Below are positions 7,442-15,884 of a stretch of 64,000 bases of DNA, one piece after another. Within the stretch, counting starts at the first letter, position 1. The number at the start of each line of letters is the position of its first letter. The position numbers and the translations under genes are program-made. The notes beneath the pieces were generated by a model. The model saw nothing but the letters and a program-made list of their open reading frames with translations. It was not told the DNA's origin and did no database searches. Source of the DNA: CAITWD01 sp963842065 (lineage in GTDB: Bacteria; Actinomycetota; Thermoleophilia; Miltoncostaeales; Miltoncostaeaceae); the NCBI GenBank assembly GCA_963842065.1, contig CAWJEW010000006.1, positions 372,001 through 436,000 of the forward strand. The letters run 5' to 3'.

Positions 7442-7855
7442 TCAGCCGGCGCCGGCTTCCAGAAGCTCTCGCATGCGTTCCAGCCCTGCGGACATCGGGC
7501 CGCGCAGGCGCGCCTCGATGTCGTAGTCCGGATTGCTCGAGGTGGCGGTTTGGCGCCAGAAGATCCGCGACCCGGCCGGAGTCGGCTCGACGCGAATCGT
7601 GGCGCGGTGGCTCGTCAGGTTGGGAATGCCCGACAGGACGACATACGAGTAGTGACGTGCCCCATCGTCGCGGTCGACCAGGCGCTCGACGATCTCGGCG
7701 CCATTGCCCATGACGGCCCGCCGCACGTCGTCGTCGATCTCGACCGACTTCACGGGGGTGAACCATTTCGGGACACCTGCCGCGTCGCCGGCCAGCGCCC
7801 AGGCGGCGTCCGCCGATACCGTCGCATCCACGAAGATCTCGAAGTCGTTTGCCAT
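7442..7855 (-). CDS. SRPBCC family protein
   Basis: The product is 137 residues: FEIFVDATVSADAAWALAGD at the N-terminus, then PKWFTPVKSVEID, then HYSYVVLSGIPNLTSHRATI, then a C-terminal helix LRGPMSAGLERMRELLEAG. This is the START/Bet v1-like ligand-binding fold: strand, two helices, sheet, long C-terminal helix. Such proteins bind lipids or polyketides or act as cyclases; the ligand cannot be read from the sequence. AGGAG lies 6 nt before the ATG at 7855. Confidence 0.75.
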   Translation of the reverse strand: MANDFEIFVDATVSADAAWALAGDAAGVPKWFTPVKSVEIDDDVRRAVMGNGAEIVERLVDRDDGARHYSYVVLSGIPNLTSHRATIRVEPTPAGSRIFWRQTATSSNPDYDIEARLRGPMSAGLERMRELLEAGAG

Positions 7856-7961
7856 CCGCGCTCCTGGGATTGGTGGTCCAAGACTACGCGTTCGGGAGCC
7901 ATGGGCACACTGTGGTGTGGCCGGCAGGGCTGCCGCGAATGGGCGGGGTTAGGCTGCAATC

Positions 7962-8783
7962 GTGCGCCTTGGCCTGCACCTTCCCCAGTTCCGGCGTCCG
8001 ACAACCGGGCGCGCCATCGCGGACGTCGCCCGCGCCGCGGAGGATGCGGGAATCGACGACGTCTGGGTTTCGGATCATGTCGCGCTTGATCCCGGCAGCA
8101 CGCGCCCGCCGGCCTACTTTCACGACGCCCTCACCGTGCTCACCTGGGCCGCGTCGGCAACGGGGCGCATCGGTCTTGGGACCAGCGTGCTGGTCGCCCC
8201 GTACCGCAACCCGGTCCTGCTCGCCAAGTCCCTCGCCAGCCTCGATGACCTCAGCGGCGGCCGCGTGATCGCCGGCCTGGCGTCCGGGTGGCTTGCCCCC
8301 GAGTTTGCCGCCCTGAACGTGCCGTATCGGCAGCGCGGCCGGCGCACCGACGAGGCGATCGACATCTGCCGGACCCTGTGGTCCGGGGCAAGTACGTACA
8401 CGCTCGAGGGCCGTACGATCCACGCAACCGGCATCTCGCCGCTTCCGGCGCGGCCCGGGGGACCGCCGATCTGGGTCGGCGGCAATTCGGATGCGGGCAT
8501 TCACCGCGCGGTCCGGTCCGGCGAGGGCTGGCACACCACCGTGAGCGATCCGCACGCCTTGGCCGAACGCCTCTCGGTGCTGGAGCGTGCACTCTCGGCC
8601 ACCGGACGCGATCGCGCGTCGATCGTTGTCTCGGTGCGCGTGCGCGCGACGGCCACCGAGCTGGCGCGGATTGCGCCACGGCTGCGCGAGCTGGGGGTCG
8701 ACCACGTGCTGGTCGACCACCGTGACATCGTTCCCGCCGACCTGACCGGCGAGCTGGCGCGGCTTCGCGCGATCGCTGCCTGA
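7962..8783 (+). CDS. Luciferase-like (LLM class) F420-dependent oxidoreductase
   Basis: The product is 273 residues from a GTG: MRLGLHLPQF, then ADVARAAEDAGIDDVWVSDH, then GRIGLGTSVLVAPYRNP, then SGGRVIAGLASGW and PPIWVGGNS. These are the successive beta-strand ends of the bacterial-luciferase TIM barrel; the short form without insertions is typical of actinobacterial F420-dependent enzymes. The substrate is unknown. TAGGCT lies 6 nt before the GTG and there is no SD sequence at useful spacing, which suggests a leaderless mRNA. The next two genes follow in the same direction. Confidence 0.85.
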   Translation: MRLGLHLPQFRRPTTGRAIADVARAAEDAGIDDVWVSDHVALDPGSTRPPAYFHDALTVLTWAASATGRIGLGTSVLVAPYRNPVLLAKSLASLDDLSGGRVIAGLASGWLAPEFAALNVPYRQRGRRTDEAIDICRTLWSGASTYTLEGRTIHATGISPLPARPGGPPIWVGGNSDAGIHRAVRSGEGWHTTVSDPHALAERLSVLERALSATGRDRASIVVSVRVRATATELARIAPRLRELGVDHVLVDHRDIVPADLTGELARLRAIAA

Positions 8784-8836
8784 GCGTGCGCGCGATCTTC
8801 GCCCCGAGTGTCGCCCGTCGGCGGTACCCTCAGGCC

Positions 8837-9319
8837 ATGGCTCGCACCACCACCTATTCCCGGTCGGTCGACATCGACGCGCCCGTCGATGCGCTCTACC
8901 GCTTCCACCTCGACACCCGGAACGCGCCCTTGATCTCGCCCGATGCCGCCGAGTTCCGCGCGATCGAGGGAACGTTCCCCGTCCAGGTCGGCTCCCGGGT
9001 CGTGCTGCGCGTCAAGCAGCCGCCCATCCCCATCACCCAAACATGGCGAATCCGCATCGCCGAGATCGAGCTCGACCGACGGGTCGTCGATGTCGCCGAG
9101 CGCTCGCCGTTCGCATACTGGCGCCACGAGCACCGCTTCGCGCCGCTGCCGGGCGGCGGGACGCGCATGACCGACCACGTGACCTACGCGCTCCCGCTCG
9201 GACCGCTCGGCCGGATCGCCGATCGCATCGTCGGGCGGCGACAGCTCGAGCGCATGTTTGCCGAGCGCCAGCGTAAGACGAAGACCCTGTTCGAAGGACC
9301 GGAGGCGCCGCGACCATGA
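8837..9319 (+). CDS. SRPBCC family protein
   Basis: The product is 160 residues: YSRSVDIDAPVDALYRFHLD, DRRVVDVAERSPFAYWRHEH, GGGTRMTDHVTYALPLGPLG, and a final helix ending RQLERMFAERQRKTKTLF. This is the usual pattern of ligand-binding SRPBCC proteins in which the W-x-H-E-H strand is followed by a TxMxDxVxYxxPxGxLG block. The ATG at 8837 has TACCCT 6 nt upstream and no SD, so it is probably leaderless. Its stop codon overlaps the ATG of the quinone reductase (ATGA), so the two are co-translated. Confidence 0.75.
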   Translation: MARTTTYSRSVDIDAPVDALYRFHLDTRNAPLISPDAAEFRAIEGTFPVQVGSRVVLRVKQPPIPITQTWRIRIAEIELDRRVVDVAERSPFAYWRHEHRFAPLPGGGTRMTDHVTYALPLGPLGRIADRIVGRRQLERMFAERQRKTKTLFEGPEAPRP

Positions 9320-10314
9320 AAGCCATCGTGGCCCGTCAGCCCGGCGGAGCCGACGTGCTGGAGATGGTCGATCTGCCGATCCCGGAGCCGAGTCCGGGCG
9401 AGGTGCGTCTCAAGGTGCGCGCGAGCGCGGTCAATCGCGCCGACATCCTGCAGCGCCAAGGGCGCTATCCGATGCCACCCGGCGCGGACCCGGTGCTCGG
9501 GCTCGAGGCCGCCGGGACGATCGACGCCATCGGTGAGGGCGTCAGCGGCTGGACGATCGGCGACCGGGCGATGGCGCTGCTCGCGCACGGAGGATATGCC
9601 GAGTACGTTGCGGTCCCGGCCGGACAGGTGCTTCCGGTGCCCGGCAACCTCGACTGGATCCTCGCCGCCGCCGTGCCCGAGGTGTTCCTGACCGCCTGGC
9701 AGGCGCTCGGACGCCAGACGCCGGCGCGCGACGACGACTGGGTGTTGGTCCATGCGGCGGCCAGCGGCGTGGGCACGGCGGCCCTGCAGATCGCGCGCGA
9801 GCTCGGCGCGCAGACGATCGCCACGACCCGCTCCCCGGAAAAGGCCGAGCAGATCGTGCACCTGGCCGACCATGTTGTCGTTCCCGCAGGCGCGGACTTC
9901 GCCGACCGCGTGATGGCGTTGACCGACGGCCACGGCGCGGACGTCGTCATCGACCTCGTCGGCGCCGCGTATTGGGCCGAGAATCTGCGTGCCCTGGCAC
10001 TCGACGGGGCGATCGCGCTGATCGGCCTGGTCGGTGGCGCCCGTACGGACCTTGATCTGCGCACCGTGCTGGCCCGTCGCGCCACGATCGTCGGATCGAC
10101 GCTGCGGGCACGTAGCGTCGCCCAGAAGTCCGAGCTGGTCGCGAGCTTCGCGGCGTGGGGCCTGCCGCGCCTTGCCGACGGGCGCCTGCGGCCGGTGGTC
10201 CACGACATGGTGCCGCTTGTGCGGGTCGCCGACGCCCACGACGAGGTCGAACGCGACAATTCCGTCGGCAAGGTAGTCCTCGCAATCTCCGAAGACGGCC
10301 TCATCGCAATGTGA
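9316..10314 (+). CDS. Zinc-free NAD(P)H:quinone oxidoreductase (MDR superfamily)
   Basis: The product is 332 residues. It shows the MDR N-terminal GroES-like half (SAVNRADILQRQGRYPMPPG, then LGLEAAGTI) and a Rossmann half with VLVHAAASGVGTAALQIARE. Cys and His zinc ligands of alcohol dehydrogenases are absent, and the NRADILQRQG block is typical of the PIG3/TP53I3-like quinone reductases. It should transfer electrons from NADPH to quinones or enones in the cytosol. It overlaps the SRPBCC gene by 4 nt. Confidence 0.88.
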   Translation: MKAIVARQPGGADVLEMVDLPIPEPSPGEVRLKVRASAVNRADILQRQGRYPMPPGADPVLGLEAAGTIDAIGEGVSGWTIGDRAMALLAHGGYAEYVAVPAGQVLPVPGNLDWILAAAVPEVFLTAWQALGRQTPARDDDWVLVHAAASGVGTAALQIARELGAQTIATTRSPEKAEQIVHLADHVVVPAGADFADRVMALTDGHGADVVIDLVGAAYWAENLRALALDGAIALIGLVGGARTDLDLRTVLARRATIVGSTLRARSVAQKSELVASFAAWGLPRLADGRLRPVVHDMVPLVRVADAHDEVERDNSVGKVVLAISEDGLIAM

Positions 10315-10400
10315 AGGCGCGTGCCCGCCCTGGTACGCCTCCCGCCGACCCATCCGCTACGGTTCGGGTGGGTTCAACCACTTCCCGAGAAAGGGACCAG

Positions 10401-10553
10401 ATGAAGAAGCTTCTGGTGCTGATAGCCGTTGCTGCGCTTGCCTATTGGCTCCTCAAGGACCGCCTCGGCAGCGAGCCCGACGAGTTCGTGTTCACCGAAG
10501 CCCCGGTCGCCGACTCGACGAGCACGGACCACCCCGCGAACACCGCGTACTAA
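10401..10553 (+). CDS. Small membrane-anchored protein, 50 aa
   Basis: The sequence opens MKKLLVLIAVAALAYWLLKD, one hydrophobic segment directly at the N-terminus, followed by an acidic tail with SEPDEFVFTEAP. AAAGGGA lies 4 nt before the ATG, and TACGGT at 10358-10363 could be a -10 box. It is likely anchored in the membrane with the short tail outside or inside; no family is recognised. The next gene starts 22 bp downstream in the same direction. Confidence 0.65.
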   Translation: MKKLLVLIAVAALAYWLLKDRLGSEPDEFVFTEAPVADSTSTDHPANTAY

Positions 10554-10575
10554 GCCTCGTACGAGCGTCTCCCGG

Positions 10576-11076
10576 ATGAGCCTGCGCTTTGCACCTGCTC
10601 TCCAGGAGACGCTCGAGGGGCTTGACCCCGATCTGCGTGGGGCGGCCCACGCGATCGGGATCGGACTCGGCGGACAGCTGGGGCGGTTACGCCCGGCCCT
10701 CTCCCATGGTGCCGACGCCGCCGCGGCACCCGACGTCGAGGTCCTTTCGCTGGAGCTCGCCCCCGAAGGCGACCCGGACGGGGTCAGCCTTGCCGCGATC
10801 CACGCCGCCCACAAGGCCTACGTGTCGGCCCGAGGCGCACCGGAGGGCGCGAGCCTCGGTGCGCTTGCCATCGCACGCCTGTTGGTCTGGGCGCAGCGGG
10901 CCGCCGTCCTCGGCGCGACCCCGACCATCACCTGGATCGGTCCCGTCCAGCGCCGCCCTGCCGAGGCGTCCGGCATCGAGATCCACGCCTCGTGCGTCGG
11001 GCTTGTCGACGGGACGCGCCGCACTGCAAAAGCGCTCGCGGTGATTGATCCTACGCCGCGGGCCGCGGCTCCCTAG
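10576..11076 (+). CDS. Hypothetical protein, 166 aa
   Basis: I do not recognise the family. The protein is soluble and Ala-rich, with an amphipathic first helix, a strand ATPTITWIGPVQRRP and a final strand SCVGLVDGTRRTAKALAVID. It lacks an obvious active site. It begins 22 bp after the small membrane protein, and its last 4 bp overlap the end of the convergent dnaG gene. Confidence 0.5.
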   Translation: MSLRFAPALQETLEGLDPDLRGAAHAIGIGLGGQLGRLRPALSHGADAAAAPDVEVLSLELAPEGDPDGVSLAAIHAAHKAYVSARGAPEGASLGALAIARLLVWAQRAAVLGATPTITWIGPVQRRPAEASGIEIHASCVGLVDGTRRTAKALAVIDPTPRAAAP

Positions 11077-12788
11077 GCCTCCCCGCGCAGCGCCGCCCGC
11101 ACGCGCTGCACCAGGTCGATCATGCGCAGAGCCCCTTCGGTGTCTCCCGCGTCGCGCAACGCCTGCGCGCGCCGTTCGAGTGCGGGGAGCTGCACGCGGT
11201 AGACCACTTCCCGCAGCTCGTCCGCGGTAGCGTGCTCGGCCCCGGGATCGGCGCGCAGTGCGCTCGCCAGCGGCTGCAGCTCCTCCGGCCAGTCGACGGG
11301 TGCCACGCCCTGGCGCAGCAGCCCAAGCGCGTCGCGATGGGCGGGATCGCTCAGCGCCTCGTCAGGCAGCGTCTCCAGTTGGGCCGTGGCTTCTGCCGGG
11401 AGCGCCGCGGCCAGCACGAGCAGCCGCCGCTCGCGCTCCCACGCCGCACCGAGCGATGGCAAATCGGCAGCCGACGCACCGGCCGCCCCCTGTCGGGCGG
11501 CGCGCCGCAGGCGCTCCTCCATCCCACGTGACAGTTGCAGCAGCCCTGCCGCGAGTCGGATGCTCTCGTCCTTTTCGACCGACTCCGGCAGGCCGCGTAG
11601 AAGATCGGCGATCTCCCTGAGGGCCTGCTCGCGTTCGGCGGGAGATGGACCTGCGCGCCGCGCGCGCGAGTCGATCAGGTACGTCGCCAGCGGGGCGCGC
11701 GCGGTGACGATGTCATGCAGCAGGCCGACTTCTCCGGTCCGGGCCAGGTCACCGGGATCGGTGCCGGCGGGCAGCACGACGGCCTCCAAGTCGGTGAGGT
11801 ACTCCCCCGCGGCCTGGGCGGTGCGCCACGCGGCGCGCTCGCCCGCGGCATCCGCGTCAAAACACAGTCGGATCCGGGGCGCGGCGCGGCGCAGCTCGTG
11901 GACCTGCTCGGCCGTCAGCGAGGTCCCCATGCAGGCCACCGCCTGCGGGATCCCCGCCTTGGCGAGCGCCATGACATCGGTATAGCCCTCCACGACCACG
12001 ATCCACCCGGCCGTGGCGGCGGGCTGTCGCGCCTGGGCCAGCCCGAACAGCAGCCGACGCTTGGAGAACCGCGGGCCCTCCGGGGAGTTGACGTACTTCG
12101 CCCGCTCCTTGGGATCCATCGTCCGCGCGCCGAACCCGAGCACGCGCCCCCGCACGTCGGTGATCGGAAAGGTGATCCGGCCGACAAAGAAGTCGGTGAC
12201 CCGGCTCCCGCGGACACGTCCGAGGCCTGACTCGGCGAGCTGTTCCCGCGTGAACCCCTGTTTGAGCGCGCGATTGGAGAGGATCGCGCCGTCACTCGGT
12301 GCAAACCCGACCCGGAACGATCGCAGCAGTTGCTCGTCGAAGCCCCGCTCGGCCAGATAGGCACGCGCCGGTGCCGCCTCGTCGGCCCGCCACAGGTCCG
12401 CCGCATAGAACGCGGCCGCCCGCTCGAGCAGCTCGAGGCGCCGTTGGTCGGCCTTCCGCCGGCGCTCTTCCTCGGGCGATGCCTGCTCATAGCGGACTTC
12501 GAGTCCGAAGCGCTCGGCGAGCGCCTCGACGGCATCGGGAAACGATGCCGCGCCCTCTTTTTCCATCATCCACCGCACGGCATCGCCGGTCGCGCCGCAC
12601 CCATGGCAGTAGTAGCGCCGATTCTCGGGCGGGATCAGGCTAAACGACGGCGTGCGCTCGTCGTGGAACGGGCACCGACCGACCCATCGGCTCCCGCGCT
12701 TGACCAGATTGACCCGCCCTCGTACCAGCTCCACCAGATCGGCCCGCTCAAGGATCTCGGCGACGCTGTCCGATGCGATCAGCGGCAC
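11073..12788 (-). CDS. dnaG: DNA primase DnaG
   Basis: The product is 571 residues from the GTG at 12788. It makes RNA primers for replication. The CHC2-type zinc finger is complete (C39, H42, C61, C64, in CPFH and CHGC). The DnaG catalytic core follows, with YVNSPEGPRFSKRRLLFGL and the TOPRIM motifs VVVEGYTDVMALAKAG and CFDADAAG. The C-terminal helicase-interaction region is short and Ala/Leu/Arg-rich, as in other actinobacteria. The GTG was chosen because the known N-terminus (SDSVAEILERADLVELV) starts there. The dgt stop codon lies just upstream, so dgt and dnaG form an operon as in many actinobacteria. Confidence 0.95.
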   Translation of the reverse strand: MPLIASDSVAEILERADLVELVRGRVNLVKRGSRWVGRCPFHDERTPSFSLIPPENRRYYCHGCGATGDAVRWMMEKEGAASFPDAVEALAERFGLEVRYEQASPEEERRRKADQRRLELLERAAAFYAADLWRADEAAPARAYLAERGFDEQLLRSFRVGFAPSDGAILSNRALKQGFTREQLAESGLGRVRGSRVTDFFVGRITFPITDVRGRVLGFGARTMDPKERAKYVNSPEGPRFSKRRLLFGLAQARQPAATAGWIVVVEGYTDVMALAKAGIPQAVACMGTSLTAEQVHELRRAAPRIRLCFDADAAGERAAWRTAQAAGEYLTDLEAVVLPAGTDPGDLARTGEVGLLHDIVTARAPLATYLIDSRARRAGPSPAEREQALREIADLLRGLPESVEKDESIRLAAGLLQLSRGMEERLRRAARQGAAGASAADLPSLGAAWERERRLLVLAAALPAEATAQLETLPDEALSDPAHRDALGLLRQGVAPVDWPEELQPLASALRADPGAEHATADELREVVYRVQLPALERRAQALRDAGDTEGALRMIDLVQRVRAALRGEA

Positions 12789-12799
12789 GGTGCACCCAC

Positions 12800-13783
12800 C
12801 TACAGAGGGCCCTCGCGCGGCATGAACCGCATGCGGAAGTCCCGCAGCGCATAGCGATCGGTCATGCCGGCGACATAGTCGGTCACGCGGCGCACCAGAT
12901 CGGGCTCGGGCGAGTCCGGCAGCTCCTCGGGGTTCGCCATGTACCACTCGAACAGGTGTTGGACGACACCGCGCGCCCGCTCGGACTCGATGCTCGCCGG
13001 CGGCGCCAGGTAGACCCGCGTGAACATGAACTTGCGAAGCCGCATGAACGCCTCGCCCACCTCCGGTGACTGGAGGATCCGCTCGGCCGCGCGGCTTTCG
13101 GTGACGATATCCCCGACCAAGCGCGTCAGGCGCTGGGAGGTGGTGCGCCCAAGCACGCCCACCTCTGTGGCGGGCAGGTCCGCGTCCTGGATGACGCCCG
13201 CACGGATCGCGTCTTCGATGTCGTGGTTGACGTAGGCGATGCGATCCACAAGCCGCACGATCTGACCTTCGAGGGTCGCCGGCAGACCCGGTCCGGTGTG
13301 GTGCAGGATGCCGTCGCGCACTTGACGGGTGAGGTTCAGCCCGCGGCCGTCGCGCTCCAGGATCTCGACGACCCGCACGCTCTGCTCGTTGTGGTGGAAG
13401 CGCCGATCCAGGCGTTCCTGGAGCAGATCGTCAAGCGCATGCTCACCGGCGTGGCCGAACGGAGCGTGGCCCAAGTCGTGACCCATCGCGATGGCCTCGA
13501 CCAGATCCTCGTTGAGCCGCAGCGCACGGGCGACCGTTCGCGCCAGCGCGGAGACCTCCAGGGTGTGCGTGAGCCGCGTGCGGTAATGGTCGCCCTCGGG
13601 TGTCACGAACACCTGCGTCTTGTGCTTGAGCCGCCGGAACGCCTTGGTGTGCAAGATGCGGTCGCGGTCGCGCTGGAACGCCGTCCGGTACGGGCACGGC
13701 TCCTCCGGAACCTCGCGCACGGCATCGGCCGCGCGGGCCGCGCGGGGATCGAGCGCCGCCTCGCTGCCGAGTTCCGTGCTCAC
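12800..13783 (-). CDS. dgt: Deoxyguanosinetriphosphate triphosphohydrolase-like HD protein
   Basis: The product is 327 residues. It shows YRTAFQRDRDRILHTKAFRR, then THTLEVS with the first metal His (H73), then GHDLGHAPFGHAGE with the HD pair (H102, D103), then the distal YVNHDIEDAIRAG Asp. This is the dGTPase subgroup of HD hydrolases, which cleave dNTPs to nucleosides and triphosphate. The GTG at 13783 overlaps the stop of the upstream gene (GTGA). It is co-directional with dnaG, 11 bp away. Confidence 0.9.
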   Translation of the reverse strand: MSTELGSEAALDPRAARAADAVREVPEEPCPYRTAFQRDRDRILHTKAFRRLKHKTQVFVTPEGDHYRTRLTHTLEVSALARTVARALRLNEDLVEAIAMGHDLGHAPFGHAGEHALDDLLQERLDRRFHHNEQSVRVVEILERDGRGLNLTRQVRDGILHHTGPGLPATLEGQIVRLVDRIAYVNHDIEDAIRAGVIQDADLPATEVGVLGRTTSQRLTRLVGDIVTESRAAERILQSPEVGEAFMRLRKFMFTRVYLAPPASIESERARGVVQHLFEWYMANPEELPDSPEPDLVRRVTDYVAGMTDRYALRDFRMRFMPREGPL

Positions 13784-14475
13784 GCGGGTGCGTCGAGCGA
13801 GATCGGAAAGACCCACGGCCCGGGCTGGCGCTCGCCCGAGGCGCTCGGTCCAAGGTTGCCGATCGTGATGGTGAGCGTCCGGGCACGCGGGGGGATTGCG
13901 GGTGCCAGGGCGAGCGACCCTTCGATCCGGTTGCCGCGCTGGCGCCGGGTCAGCGACGCCACCCGGTACATGCGTGCCGCATCGTCGACGGCGATGGCAT
14001 CGAGGGCACCCGCCTGCTCCCGAAATCGCCGCCCCGGCGCGTGGCACAGGTAGTGCGCGCGTGCCCCGTCGGCAAAGCGCTCCAGGCTCGTGATCGCTAC
14101 TGTCACCCCGTCGATGGCTTGGGACTGGTTGACGCACACCACCGCGCGCAGCCCCGTGGGAGACAGGTCAACCTCGCCCGGGAACGCCTCCGGGACGGCG
14201 CCCCACTGCTCGGCCGGCACCGGCGGGCCATCCGGCGCGGGCATCGCGCGGTCGATCTGCGCGCCGGAGCGGTGCTTCCAGACGTTGGGGTGATCGCGGA
14301 ACAACGCGATCAGGCTGCGGTGCGACAGGCTGCGTCCGTCGTCGAGGATGTAGATCCAGGCCTGCTGGTCCGACCGTTCAAGTCCGACGAATGCCGCCGG
14401 CGAGATCGGCGCACCGGGTGCGTCGCAATGGTCGGCGTACCGCAGGTGGGAGACCTGCCAGCCGTCCATCAGCAT
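13780..14475 (-). CDS. Hypothetical protein upstream of dgt
   Basis: The product is 231 residues from the ATG at 14475, the first standard in-frame start. The protein-like frame clearly continues upstream (DLDTNPYELSSLTDLVG) without a usual start codon: an SD-like AAAGGA sits 6 nt before an in-frame ATC at 14529, and an ATG at 14548 lies one base out of frame. The true start is therefore unclear. The protein has PAAFVGLERSDQQAWIYILD, LRAVVCVNQSQAIDGVTVAI and a C-terminal beta-rich part. No family was recognised. It overlaps dgt by 4 nt. Confidence 0.55.
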   Translation of the reverse strand: MLMDGWQVSHLRYADHCDAPGAPISPAAFVGLERSDQQAWIYILDDGRSLSHRSLIALFRDHPNVWKHRSGAQIDRAMPAPDGPPVPAEQWGAVPEAFPGEVDLSPTGLRAVVCVNQSQAIDGVTVAITSLERFADGARAHYLCHAPGRRFREQAGALDAIAVDDAARMYRVASLTRRQRGNRIEGSLALAPAIPPRARTLTITIGNLGPSASGERQPGPWVFPISLDAPA

Positions 14476-14642
14476 GCCGACCAGATCGGTCAGGCTGCTG
14501 AGCTCATACGGATTGGTGTCGAGATCGATCGGTCGTCCTTTGGCCCATGCGCACCGCCGCCTCGATGGTACACCGACCGCCCTGGAGGGCGCATGGGCCG
14601 ATCCCGCGGACGCCCGTTGCCGAGCGGGGTACGATGCGCTTC

Positions 14643-15134
14643 ATGGAGTCCCCTGATGCGCGTCATATCGGACTGATCGTCGTCGACCACGGCTCCCGCC
14701 GAGGCGCGTCCAACGAGATGCTCGAGGTCATGGCAGGAATGGTCGCCGACGTGGTCCCGTACGGGATCGTCGAGCCGGCCCACATGGAGCTCGCCGAACC
14801 GTCCATCCAGACAGCGTTCGATCGTTGCGTCGCGCGGGGGGCAAAGATGGTCGTCGTCAGCCCCTATTTCCTGCTGCCCGGGCGTCACTGGGACCAGGAC
14901 ATCCCCGGCCTCACCGCCGAGGCTGCGACCCGTCATCCCGACGTGCCCTTTCTGGTCGCCGCGCCCCTCGGCCTGCATCCGCTGATGGCCCGCGTTGTGG
15001 AGTCGCGCGTCCAGCACTGCCTGGCCCATGTGGCCGGCGAGGTCGGCGAGTGCGAGGTCTGTGCGGGGACGGGCCGCTGCGCCGTCGCCTACAGCGTACC
15101 CGCCGCAGCGCCGCTCGAGGGCACCACGTCCTAA
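14643..15134 (+). CDS. CbiX/SirB-type chelatase (sirohydrochlorin ferro/cobaltochelatase family)
   Basis: The product is 163 residues. It has the short class II chelatase core: GLIVVDHGSRR with the metal His, SPYFLLPGRHWDQDIP with the second His, and APLGLHPLMARVV. These enzymes insert Fe or Co into sirohydrochlorin for siroheme or cobamides. The C-terminus adds CEVCAGTGRC, a Cys cluster like the Fe-S binding tails of some SirB proteins. TACGAT lies 7 nt before the ATG at 14643 (leaderless pattern); an alternative ATG at 14634 has GGGG upstream. Which metal it inserts cannot be read from the sequence. Confidence 0.75.
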   Translation: MESPDARHIGLIVVDHGSRRGASNEMLEVMAGMVADVVPYGIVEPAHMELAEPSIQTAFDRCVARGAKMVVVSPYFLLPGRHWDQDIPGLTAEAATRHPDVPFLVAAPLGLHPLMARVVESRVQHCLAHVAGEVGECEVCAGTGRCAVAYSVPAAAPLEGTTS

Positions 15135-15278
15135 ATGCGGGTCGCGCTCATCGGCGCCGGCCTCGCGGGACCCGCTGCCGGGGATGACCCCGGTCTGTTG
15201 TCGACGGCCTCGAGGCCGTCCAGCCGATCCCGCGCGCTCCGGGCGTTAGCCGCGACCGATCCCGGCCAGGCCGAGTAA
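15135..15278 (+). pseudogene. Truncated Rossmann-fold oxidoreductase start
   Basis: Directly after the chelatase stop an ATG begins MRVALIGAGLAGPAAG, the classic nucleotide-binding GxGxxG entry of FAD/NAD-dependent oxidoreductases. After 16 residues the similarity is lost and a stop follows at 15276-15278. The tail overlaps the convergent gene at 15246. I read this as the leftover 5' end of a deleted gene that once followed the chelatase in an operon. Confidence 0.45.
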
Positions 15279-15884
15279 CCAGCGCGGTGTGCGCCTCCGG
15301 GATGCGCGGATGGCGTCCGCCATCCGCGCGCCGGCGTCCGGCGCATGGAGTCCTGGGCCGTGTCCGCACACGACGTGCTCGGCCGCGACGCCGATCAGGG
15401 TGCGGGGCGGGTGCACCAGGCGCAGCAGCGGGTGCGGCCCGATGTCCTCGCCTGGTGCCCGGAAATACGGCGCCCCGCCCACGGCCTCGCCGACGCAGAT
15501 CAGGCGCTCGGCGGGGAACCACAGCCCGATCTCGTGCCAGCGACCAACCCGGGAATCGACCACTGGCACAACCTGGAACGGCGCACCGTCGGGTGCGCGG
15601 GCGGGCAGCACGTACAGCGGCACGCCGAGTTCAGCGGCGACCCGCGCGCAGTCGCGTGGGTGGCGATTCACCTGCTGGACAACACCCGCAGGGGCCCCAA
15701 GCGTTCGTGCGCGCGCCAACATCGCCGTGTCGTAGACAGGATCGGTCAGCCACACGCCGCCGCCGCTCAGGATCGCGTGCGAGGTGCGCTGGACGTGCCC
15801 GGGGGTCGGGGCGATCCAGCCGAAGCCGACCCCGGGCATCAGGTCGACAAGCTGCGCCGGCAGGCCGGTCCCGGAGTTGTTCAC
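15246..15884 (-). CDS. Metallo-beta-lactamase-fold-like protein with degenerate metal site
   Basis: The product is 212 residues from a GTG. The strand order fits an MBL-fold protein: HAILSGGGVWLTDPVYD, then AGVVQQVNRHPRDCARVAAE, then WFPAERLICVGEAVGGAPYF, and a late VVCGHGPGLH block. However, the first metal motif HxHxDH has become NRHPRDC, so a normal dinuclear zinc site cannot form. It may be a non-catalytic or altered enzyme. The start overlaps the stop of the upstream gene (GTGA), so both are co-translated. Confidence 0.5.
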   Translation of the reverse strand: MNNSGTGLPAQLVDLMPGVGFGWIAPTPGHVQRTSHAILSGGGVWLTDPVYDTAMLARARTLGAPAGVVQQVNRHPRDCARVAAELGVPLYVLPARAPDGAPFQVVPVVDSRVGRWHEIGLWFPAERLICVGEAVGGAPYFRAPGEDIGPHPLLRLVHPPRTLIGVAAEHVVCGHGPGLHAPDAGARMADAIRASRRRTPRWLLGLAGIGRG

